Positions 57,630 through 64,000 of a stretch of DNA of 64,000 nt are shown here, piece by piece. Position 1 is the first letter of the stretch. Each line of letters opens with the position of its first letter. The stretch covers positions 62,001 through 126,000 of the forward strand of contig JAFXZS010000019.1 in the NCBI GenBank assembly GCA_017541105.1, given 5' to 3'. Both the position numbers and the translations under genes were made by a program. The stretch comes from Clostridia bacterium (GTDB lineage Bacteria; Bacillota; Clostridia; Christensenellales; Aristaeellaceae). The notes under the pieces are model-generated. The model saw only the letters and a program-made list of their open reading frames with translations. It searched no databases and was not told the DNA's origin.

Positions 57630-58811
57630 TTGAAAGACCGGAAAATTTACTGCCTGAATCACATCGCCAAAGTTGGAACGGACGGGTTCCGCTCCGGATA
57701 TACCCTGATTGACTCGCTGGATGAGGCAGCGGGTGTGCTGGTCCGCTCCGCGGACATGAAGGAGATGTCTTTCCCCGCCGGGCTCAGGGCGATTGCCCGG
57801 GCCGGTGCCGGCGTTAACAATATTCCGCTGGACCGCTGCGCGGAAGAAGGCATCGTCGTATTCAACACGCCCGGCGCGAACGCCAATTCTGTCAAGGAGC
57901 TGGTGCTTTGCGGCATGTTCCTTGCTTCCCGGGATATTGCCGGCGGTATCGCCTGGGTTCGGGAAAACGCGGAGGATGAAAATATCGCCAAAACGACGGA
58001 AAAGGCCAAGAAGGCCTTTGCCGGGAATGAACTGAAAGGCAAAACCCTGGGGGTAATCGGCCTGGGCGCCATCGGGGTACTGGTTGCCAATGCCGCGGTT
58101 TCCCTGGGCATGAAAGTCTACGGGTTTGACCCGTATCTGTCCGTCCGCTCCGCGTGGAACCTTTCCCCGTTGGTCATTCACGCAGAGAAGATCGAGGAGA
58201 TTTACGCGGCCAGCGATTATCTTACGCTTCACGTGCCCGCGACCCCAGGCACCAAAGGCATGATCGGCGCGGAGGCGATTGCACGGATGAAGGCCGGCGC
58301 TGTCCTGCTTAATTTTGCCCGGGATACCCTCGTGGATGAAACCGCCCTGGCGGAAGCGCTGGAGAACGGCGCTGTGCGCTGCTATGTCACCGATTTCCCC
58401 ACTCCCGGAAGCACGCATATGAAAAACGCAATCGTCATTCCGCATCTCGGCGCCTCGACAGAGGAAGCGGAGGACAATTGCGCAGTGATGGCTGTCCGGC
58501 AGCTGCAGGACTATCTGGACAACGGCAACATCCACAACTCGGTAAATTATCCCGAAATCGATCTCGGCCTGTGCGAAACAGACGCACGGGTCGGCATCCT
58601 GCACAGGAACATTCCGAATATGCTCAGCCAGATCACAACCTTCTTCGGCAATCAGGGCCTGAACATTGAGAATCTGGCGAACAAAAGCCGCGGCGATTTT
58701 GCCTATACCCTTCTGGACCTCAGCCATCCGATGCCCCATGACACGGTGGAACGCCTGAAGGAGATCAACGGCGTCATCCGCGTCCGGAGGATTGTGGAGA
58801 ACAAGCAGTAA
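57630..58811 (+). CDS. serA: D-3-phosphoglycerate dehydrogenase
   Basis: 393 residues from TTG 57630 (GAGAGGGG upstream); a frame from GTG 57612 would put the ribosome site inside the gene. The NAD-binding loop is TLGVIGLGAIG, with an RAGAGVNNIP substrate loop, the catalytic His in IPHLGASTEEAEDN and a C-terminal ACT domain (RVGILHRNIPNMLSQITTFF...). The enzyme starts serine biosynthesis from 3-phosphoglycerate and is usually serine-controlled through ACT. serC is not adjacent. The stop TAA abuts the stop of the 59-aa minus-strand peptide with no gap and no terminator. Confidence 0.93.
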   Translation: MKDRKIYCLNHIAKVGTDGFRSGYTLIDSLDEAAGVLVRSADMKEMSFPAGLRAIARAGAGVNNIPLDRCAEEGIVVFNTPGANANSVKELVLCGMFLASRDIAGGIAWVRENAEDENIAKTTEKAKKAFAGNELKGKTLGVIGLGAIGVLVANAAVSLGMKVYGFDPYLSVRSAWNLSPLVIHAEKIEEIYAASDYLTLHVPATPGTKGMIGAEAIARMKAGAVLLNFARDTLVDETALAEALENGAVRCYVTDFPTPGSTHMKNAIVIPHLGASTEEAEDNCAVMAVRQLQDYLDNGNIHNSVNYPEIDLGLCETDARVGILHRNIPNMLSQITTFFGNQGLNIENLANKSRGDFAYTLLDLSHPMPHDTVERLKEINGVIRVRRIVENKQ

Positions 58812-58991
58812 TTACTCGATCCGGCAGCTTTCGTCAAAATTCCCGTTATACCATTTGTTGGTCGCACTATCATTGCATGCATAATACTTATCGACATACA
58901 ATTGATAGGCATTCCCCTTGGAGGCCAGGACCGTCTCCGTATAATTGAACTGAACGATTTCCGCCTTCGGGGCTTCATATTCTTTCTTCAT
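58812..58991 (-). CDS. 59-aa peptide, RiPP-precursor-like, tail to tail with serA
   Basis: MKKEYEAPKAEIVQFNYTET starts the frame; VLAS and a 35-residue polar tail with two Cys follow (YYACNDSATNKWYNGNF...SCRIE). GAAAGGAG lies 7 bases before the ATG, so the start is real. The N-terminal part (MKKxYExPxxExxxF) is that of a widespread family of short clostridial peptides that include peptide-natural-product precursors (recalled). No modifying enzyme is adjacent. No separate stop signal lies between it and serA, so transcripts may overlap. Alternative: a small secreted or toxin-like protein. Confidence 0.6.
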   Translation of the reverse strand: MKKEYEAPKAEIVQFNYTETVLASKGNAYQLYVDKYYACNDSATNKWYNGNFDESCRIE

Positions 58992-59338
58992 TTGTTTTCT
59001 CCTTTCATCATCCGCCGGAAAACTTCCGTATGATGCTTTCCGCTTCCCGTGTGTTTAATACAGTAACATTCTATCCGCTTCCAGAAGAAATGCAAAGATG
59101 AAAAAACGCTTTTTCTGTTGTTATTCGCAACAGAGGGGAATTTGTGAACCCGGGAACAATACAGTTCGGGCGGACGTATTTTTTCCGGGGAATGCGGCAG
59201 GAAACGGCCGCTGCCGGAAAGAATATATACATGGCAAATGAAAACCGAATATCCGCGCCGGGGCAATGGGATTCCCTGCACGGAATCCGTGCCGATACCG
59301 GGGAACGCGGATCTGCGGATCGGAAAGGGGTATGTATC

Positions 59339-60535
59339 ATGAGAAGGAAGCTTCAGTGTTTGCTGCTGGTTTGTCTGATGGCTGCGTGCAGCCTGACATG
59401 CTGGTCGCCGGCGTTTGCCGCAACAAGAACGATTCAGCTGGATGACAGTGCGACGTGGGAACTGGATACGAAATACTCGCCCACGGGAGCCCGGATGTAT
59501 GTCAGTTCGGAAGACGGGACCGTGATCCGCTACCAGGTAATCAGCGGGACCAAAACCTTCAATGAGCTGAAGCAAATCGCCGAAGATGAAGGATACACCA
59601 GCGACGGTGCCTTCCGGGAATCCAAGACAGGCGTATACATCTATTATGCTTACCGGATCGGTGAGTATCTTGATTTCCAGGGGACCGTCGCGGTGTTTAA
59701 CTCCTTAAAAAACTGCATCGCCATTTTTGTGGAAAGGCATGAGGTGATCGGCTGGAACACCATTAAGGTTTCGGCCAAAGCGCAGCCAACGCCGGCCCCG
59801 AACCCTCGGAACGGAACCGTAATTAACGCGGCCAATTTTCCGGACAAAGTATTCAGGGAATATGTCACAAAGCTGGAACAGAAATCGTTTAACGGCGACG
59901 GCGCGTTAAGCAGCAGCGAAATACAGGATATCCGGAAGATCACCGTGCACGGCGCGTCCAGCCTGACAGGCATTGAATACTTTACGGCGCTTCAGGCGCT
60001 TGACTGCAGCAACGGCTCGCTGACCCAGCTGAATCTCAGCAAAAACACGAAGCTGAAGGAGCTGAACTGCGCGAACAACCGCCTCACGCAGCTGGACCTC
60101 AGCAAAAATGCCAAGCTGGCCAAACTGGACTGTTCCAACAACTATCTGACAAAACTGGATCTGAGGAATAACACCAAACTGCAGAAACTCAACTGCCGGT
60201 CGCTGTATCTGCAGGAAGTGTACCTGAAAAGAGACGCGACGCTGGGTTCCATCCAGAAATATGATGTGACCAAGATTATTTACGGGAATGCGGGATCATC
60301 CACCAAGATCAAGCTGAACAAATCCAAGGCAACGCTGCAGCTCGGAAAGAGCATCAGGCTGAAGGTGAAGGGCAGCACATCGGGCCTCAGATTAACCTGG
60401 TATTCCAGCAAGACAGGCATTGCCAGGGTAAGCAGCAACGGGACAGTCACAGCGGTCGGAAGAGGTACATGCTATATTACATGCACGGACGAGAAAAGCG
60501 GCGCCAGCGCGACCTGCAAGATTACCGTAAAGTAA
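59339..60535 (+). CDS. Secreted protein with EF-hand-type header, LRRs and Big_2 domain
   Basis: 398 residues from ATG 59339 (GGAAAGGGG upstream). A signal peptide (RRKLQCLLLVCLMAACSLTC...) is followed by an unassigned N-terminal domain of about 110 residues (GARMYVSSEDGTVIRYQVIS). The header NFPDKVFREYV, a FNGDGALSSSEIQDI calcium-type loop and LTGIEYFTALQALDC then precede four LRRs (LTQLDLSKNAKLAKLDCSNN). A C-terminal Big_2 domain (KLNKSKATLQLGKSIRLKVK, GTVTAVGRGTCYITCT) ends it. It shares all modules with the proteins at 6937 and 33762. A strong terminator follows. Confidence 0.85.
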   Translation: MRRKLQCLLLVCLMAACSLTCWSPAFAATRTIQLDDSATWELDTKYSPTGARMYVSSEDGTVIRYQVISGTKTFNELKQIAEDEGYTSDGAFRESKTGVYIYYAYRIGEYLDFQGTVAVFNSLKNCIAIFVERHEVIGWNTIKVSAKAQPTPAPNPRNGTVINAANFPDKVFREYVTKLEQKSFNGDGALSSSEIQDIRKITVHGASSLTGIEYFTALQALDCSNGSLTQLNLSKNTKLKELNCANNRLTQLDLSKNAKLAKLDCSNNYLTKLDLRNNTKLQKLNCRSLYLQEVYLKRDATLGSIQKYDVTKIIYGNAGSSTKIKLNKSKATLQLGKSIRLKVKGSTSGLRLTWYSSKTGIARVSSNGTVTAVGRGTCYITCTDEKSGASATCKITVK

Positions 60536-60563
60536 TCCGGGTACCGCTGAACCCACGGCACAG

Positions 60564-60601
60564 CGGCTCCCCGCCCGGGATTGCGGGCGGGGAGCCGTTT
60601 T
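60564..60601 (+). terminator. Rho-independent terminator after the LRR/Big_2 gene
   Basis: A perfect 14-base stem (CGGCTCCCCGCCCG/CGGGCGGGGAGCCG) with a six-base loop, then TTTT. It is also placed just past the end of the convergent glycyl-radical operon. Confidence 0.88.
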
Positions 60602-60606
60602 GCATG

Positions 60607-61485
60607 TCACCGGCAAACCGGAACGCGGCAGAGCGCGCGGAGGCTCCGGTGCCAGCGGGTAACGGTTTCTTCATCGGGAGGGCGAAATCCGTCCTCCGCC
60701 ATGCCGAGCTGCAGGCGCTTGTTATTGCCCAGCGCGTGGTAGGGCAGCAAATCCACCCGGCGGATCCGGGGAAGCTCCTCTGTCAGTTCCGCGATGCCGC
60801 GGAAATGCTCCGGGGTATCGTTCACACCGGGAATGACAGGGCAGCGGAGAATGATTTCCGCGCCCCCCGCGTGAAGCTTTTTCAGGTTCTCAAGGATGAG
60901 CCGGTTATCTTTGCCGGTCCATGAACGATGAAGCTCCGGATCCGTGATCTTCCAGTCATACAGAAAAAGGCCGACGAAGGGAAGGATGTCCCGGAAGGCT
61001 TCCCAGGGCGTGTGGCCGCAGGTTTCCATCGCGACATGAATCCCCTCCCGGTGCAGCAGGGAGGCCAGTGCAAGCGCAAAAGCCGGCTGCTCCATGGGTT
61101 CGCCGCCGGTCAGGGTGACTCCGCCGCGGCCGCGGAAAAAAGGCCGGTCCGGCAGGATCCGGGACAGCACGCTTTCCGGTGACATTTCCGTTCCGCTGAG
61201 GCGGCAGGCTTCCGCGGGACAGACGGAAACGCACATCCCGCAGCCCTCGCAGCGGGAAGCATCCAGCTCCCCGCGGGGCCCGCGCGCTCCGGCGGGACAG
61301 GCGGCGCAGGCGCCGCAGCGGACGCAGCGGGAAGGCAGCACCAGCACCTGCGGGCTGCCGCGCTGCGCCTCAGGGTTATGGCACCAGCGGCAGCGGAGCG
61401 GACATCCCTTGAAAAAGACGCTGGTGCGGATGCCCGGTCCGTCGTTGACGGAAAAGGGAATGATATCGGTGATGAGGCCGCGCAT
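60607..61485 (-). CDS. Glycyl-radical-enzyme activase (radical SAM)
   Basis: 292 residues. CPLRCRWC (Cys28, 32, 35) is the radical-SAM cluster in CxxxCxxC form. Two ferredoxin-type 4Fe-4S motifs follow (CVRCGACAACPAGA and CEGCGMCVSVCPAEA), as in activases of dehydratase-type glycyl radical enzymes rather than PFL-activase. GGVTLTGGEPMEQP is the SAM-binding strand. It creates the glycine radical on the partner. The ATG lies 3 bases after the enzyme stop (TGATCCATG), so the two are co-translated. Confidence 0.9.
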   Translation of the reverse strand: MRGLITDIIPFSVNDGPGIRTSVFFKGCPLRCRWCHNPEAQRGSPQVLVLPSRCVRCGACAACPAGARGPRGELDASRCEGCGMCVSVCPAEACRLSGTEMSPESVLSRILPDRPFFRGRGGVTLTGGEPMEQPAFALALASLLHREGIHVAMETCGHTPWEAFRDILPFVGLFLYDWKITDPELHRSWTGKDNRLILENLKKLHAGGAEIILRCPVIPGVNDTPEHFRGIAELTEELPRIRRVDLLPYHALGNNKRLQLGMAEDGFRPPDEETVTRWHRSLRALCRVPVCR

Positions 61486-61488
61486 GGA

Positions 61489-63759
61489 TCAGTACAGGGC
61501 ACGGGAGAGCATATCCGCCTGGGTGCCCTGGTCCAGGTCGACAAAGCGCGCGCTGAAGCCGCCGACGCGCACAAACAGGTTCCGGTGCAGCTCCGGATGA
61601 ACCATGGCGTCCTCCATTTCACCGCGGTCCATCACGCTGATATTGAGGGACAGAATGCCCATGTCAAAGGCGGTATCGATCAGGTCCCGGACGACGTCCG
61701 GGTGCCGGGAGAACAGATCCTTGCTCAGTTTCAGGTTCTGCGCGGTGCCGGCGGTAAGGTCCATCCGGGTGGAGGCCAGGGAGCGCAGCAGCGCCGGGAG
61801 GCCGCTGTGATCCATGCCGGCCATGGGATTGTTGCCGTTGGAAAGATAGGTGAAGGCCCGGCGGCCGTCCGCCGTCGCGAGGGTATTGCGCCCCAGATCC
61901 ACATTCGCGCCATTGTTGATCATGACCACCAGGTAGGAGGAGAGCCCCTGGGCTTCCGCCTGCCGGGCGGTGGTTTCAAAGACGTGGGTATTCACGATCC
62001 GGGCCATTTCATCCGCAGCAGGATCATCGTTGCCGAACTTGGGGCAGCGAAGCAGCGTCCGGCGCAGATCCTCGTGCCCGGCGAAATCCGCGTCAAGGAT
62101 TTCCACCAGTTCCCGCAGGGAAAGGAGCTTCCGCTCATAGACCACCTCGCGGATGGCGGTCAGGCTGTCGGAAACCGTGGTGTTGCCGTAGGTTTCATAG
62201 GTGCCGGCGAGATAGCGCACACCGCCGTCCACCAGCGGCTTTGCCCGCGCCACGCAGTCATCCATCAGCAGGCTCATGAGCAGCATCACGCTGTTTTCGC
62301 GGACGGTATCGTATACGAGGCGCTGGTGCCGCGCGGCAATTTCCGTGAAGTATTCCACCTGGCGCTGATAGGCGTTCAGCAGCTTTTCGAAGGTGTCGAA
62401 GCTTTCCGGGGAACCGAGGTTCAGCCCGTGGGGGCATCCGCGGAGCGGGTCGACGCCTTCGTGCAGGGTGACCTCCAGCGCTTTGGCCAGGTTGATGATG
62501 TCATTGGGGGTGCCGATGCTGCGATGGCCGAGCACGTATTCCCCGCAGCCGAAGAAGCCGTACTGTTCCGCCTCCCCGTGGGAGACATGCATCATGTTTT
62601 CAACGGCGCGGACGGAAGCCTCGTCGTTGAAGAGGAGGGGATAGGTCATCCCGTCCCCCAGCATCTCCAGGGCCAGGCGGATCACATCTTCCGAGAGGCC
62701 TTTGTACATCCGCAGGGAAAACTCCGGCTTCAACTCGCGGAAACGCATTCCCGCTTTCATGATGGCCAGGGAAACGCGGTCTGCGTTTTCGGGATTCCGG
62801 CGGCCGAGGCCGCCCATCACAATGCGCCCGTCCCGGCTGTCCGTATCCCGCATCAGGCGGTAGAAGGAAAGCAGCAGCCCGATGGCTTCCTCTTCCGTCA
62901 GGGCCCCGCTGTCCAGGTCCCGGGCGTACAGGTCCCCCAGATACACATCCATCCGCCCGAAATCCCGCCCGCCTGTCATGGCGGAATAAATCCATACCAG
63001 CTGCAGCGCGTCGCGGAAACAGGCCGGCGCACCGGCCTTCAGCCGGAGGAGGCTGTCCAGCATCGGACGGATCCATTCCGGATCCGCCCCCTCCGCCAGT
63101 TTCTGACGGAGCTGCTGCTCACACAGGCCGAGAATATCCGTGAGCAGATCCGTCAGCGAGCAGAGCGCCTGCAGGAATTCGCGCCGGCCCTCGGACAGGC
63201 CGGCATCCTCCATCCGGGCGAGCACTTCCGCGCGCAGCCCCGGCAGGCCGAGGCGCACCAGCTTATCGTAGTCCAGCTGGGAAAACACCAGCCGGTAGAG
63301 GCCGAAGATCACGCCGGAATCCACGGACCAGAGATCGCTGGGCATCTCGCGGTTCATTTCTTTGTCAAACTTCGCCCGGACCTTCGCGTTGACATTCTCT
63401 TTTCTCCAGAAATCAATCAGCCCGGCGATCGCGGCACGGCTTTCATGCGTCTGGGAAGGGCGGTTCATCACCCGCTCCAGGCGGCCGAGGTCCGCGTAGA
63501 AGGAAACGTTGTCCAGCCCGTCGGTATCGTCATCCCAGTAGCTGGGAGCGACCCCCAGGGGACGGAACATGCGCCGCCCGGCCAGCAGGTCCCCCTCACG
63601 AACCGGGGCGACGGCGGCGGGCAGCGCCACTTCCAGGCACTTCAGCTCCCGCAGGGCAAGCCCGCAATCCCGGCAATCCTGATACACCTGTGTATATCTG
63701 AACTCTGTTTCCAGACTGTCCTCCAGATGGGTGTCATCCCAAGCCAGATATCCTCTCAT
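61489..63759 (-). CDS. Glycyl radical enzyme (PFL family) of unknown substrate
   Basis: 756 residues from ATG 63759 (GGAGG upstream). The C-terminal radical loop is RVGGFSARF with Gly734 as the likely radical site (family RVxGYxA has Tyr, here Phe). The active site reads FFGCGEYVLGHRS, with thiyl Cys405 and Glu407, resembling the GCxE of eliminases (glycerol dehydratase, hydroxyproline dehydratase and CutC have GCVEP) but with GEY for VEP. PFL has CC instead. Substrate unknown. Oxygen-sensitive and anaerobic use only is expected. Promoter at 63815-63843. Confidence 0.88.
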   Translation of the reverse strand: MRGYLAWDDTHLEDSLETEFRYTQVYQDCRDCGLALRELKCLEVALPAAVAPVREGDLLAGRRMFRPLGVAPSYWDDDTDGLDNVSFYADLGRLERVMNRPSQTHESRAAIAGLIDFWRKENVNAKVRAKFDKEMNREMPSDLWSVDSGVIFGLYRLVFSQLDYDKLVRLGLPGLRAEVLARMEDAGLSEGRREFLQALCSLTDLLTDILGLCEQQLRQKLAEGADPEWIRPMLDSLLRLKAGAPACFRDALQLVWIYSAMTGGRDFGRMDVYLGDLYARDLDSGALTEEEAIGLLLSFYRLMRDTDSRDGRIVMGGLGRRNPENADRVSLAIMKAGMRFRELKPEFSLRMYKGLSEDVIRLALEMLGDGMTYPLLFNDEASVRAVENMMHVSHGEAEQYGFFGCGEYVLGHRSIGTPNDIINLAKALEVTLHEGVDPLRGCPHGLNLGSPESFDTFEKLLNAYQRQVEYFTEIAARHQRLVYDTVRENSVMLLMSLLMDDCVARAKPLVDGGVRYLAGTYETYGNTTVSDSLTAIREVVYERKLLSLRELVEILDADFAGHEDLRRTLLRCPKFGNDDPAADEMARIVNTHVFETTARQAEAQGLSSYLVVMINNGANVDLGRNTLATADGRRAFTYLSNGNNPMAGMDHSGLPALLRSLASTRMDLTAGTAQNLKLSKDLFSRHPDVVRDLIDTAFDMGILSLNISVMDRGEMEDAMVHPELHRNLFVRVGGFSARFVDLDQGTQADMLSRALY

Positions 63760-63814
63760 CGGCGACCTCCGTGCTGTTTCTGTCCTGTAAACAGTCAAGG
63801 CATTTCCCAGGATT

Positions 63815-63843
63815 ATTGTAACCGGCAAAGGCCCGGAACCAAA
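63815..63843 (-). promoter_or_regulatory. Promoter of the glycyl-radical operon
   Basis: On the minus strand, TTTGGT (63843-63838), 17-base spacer, TACAAT (63820-63815), 56 bases before the start. Confidence 0.5.
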
Positions 63844-63898
63844 GTGCAGGAACAAGCGGAAAATATGCAAAAAGTAAGATGAACGGATGCGGGTGCGG

Positions 63899-63927
63899 TT
63901 TACTTTTTCCGGCGCTGCCTGTATAAT
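63899..63927 (+). promoter_or_regulatory. Promoter of the gene leaving the window
   Basis: TTTACT (63899-63904), 17-base spacer, TATAAT (63922-63927), 28 bases before ATG 63955. Confidence 0.65.
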
Positions 63928-63954
63928 GAAGGCAGTGACGGAGGACGTTTCGGT

Positions 63955-64000
63955 ATGCTGATTGAATACGGCAACACGGTTGTTGCACCGGCGTGGGAAC
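63955..64000 (+). CDS. N-terminal end of a gene cut by the window edge
   Basis: ATG 63955, with GGAGG 9 bases upstream and a perfect -10 before it, opens MLIEYGNTVVAPAWE to the edge. There is too little to assign a family. Confidence 0.6.
   Translation, partial: MLIEYGNTVVAPAWE

Noticed and set aside
61378..63882. 834-codon frame opposite the glycyl radical enzyme
   Set aside because: Shadow frame in GC-rich coding DNA; the minus-strand gene has motifs, start and promoter.
1..64000. tRNA, rRNA, CRISPR, phage or complete IS
   Set aside because: None recognised by eye. A tRNA search was not possible, so small RNA genes could still be missed.

Overview
The window looks like chromosomal DNA of an anaerobic gut- or rumen-type Clostridia (Firmicutes). 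The supporting features are strong AGGAGG-type ribosome sites, a class B sortase, butyrate kinase, a glycyl radical enzyme with its activase, intracellular GH10 and GH43 enzymes, an ATPase-less sugar ABC importer with a membrane-anchored AraC regulator, and many secreted LRR, BspA, Big_2, SEL1 and CAP proteins. The order or family cannot be fixed by eye, although the LRR/BspA repertoire resembles Christensenellales-like rumen bacteria (inference). No rRNA, tRNA, CRISPR array, phage or complete insertion sequence was seen.

Layout. 1-3,100 is a scarred region: a gene end, an antitoxin with a broken PIN-toxin start, and a MATE transporter fused to an ATPase-like domain. The MATE gene lies between two 102-bp copies of a REP/MITE-like element, next to the tail of a destroyed BspA-type gene. 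3,055-6,700 carries an alpha/beta hydrolase, a STAS/ATPase-like pair, a double-glycine-leader peptide, a secreted protein and a peptide deformylase. 6,937-17,633 runs in one direction: an EF-hand/LRR secreted protein, a probable pseudokinase sensor, a histidine kinase, a LuxR-type regulator, and a surface operon with a seven-repeat VPKTG adhesin and a class B sortase. 17,650-25,950 holds a remnant zone, a Nudix hydrolase, secreted SEL1, Big_2 and CAP proteins, a cytosolic BspA-like protein and a GH10 enzyme.

26,014-43,250 is a mixed metabolic region: GH43, oxidoreductase, phosphoesterase, amidohydrolase, serine hydrolase, MscS, three GNATs, small kinase, histidine phosphatase, metallo-beta-lactamase fold, flavin reductase-like, HD, HTH and ANT-like genes. 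43,366-49,525 is a sugar importer (binding protein and two permeases) divergent from its likely AraC regulator. 49,549-55,035 has MgtC, a Nif3-like protein and a paired ABC exporter. 56,058-58,991 holds a GGDEF remnant, butyrate kinase, SerA with an unusual hairpin leader, and a 59-aa peptide tail to tail with serA. The window ends with an LRR/Big_2 secreted protein and a two-gene glycyl radical enzyme operon of unknown substrate.

The most interesting items are the atypical glycyl radical enzyme, the REP-bounded MATE-ATPase unit, the two-component/sortase surface locus with a 34-codon coupled leader ORF, the two small peptides (one double-glycine type, one abutting serA), and two genes whose ribosome sites point to AUC or AUA as the start codon.
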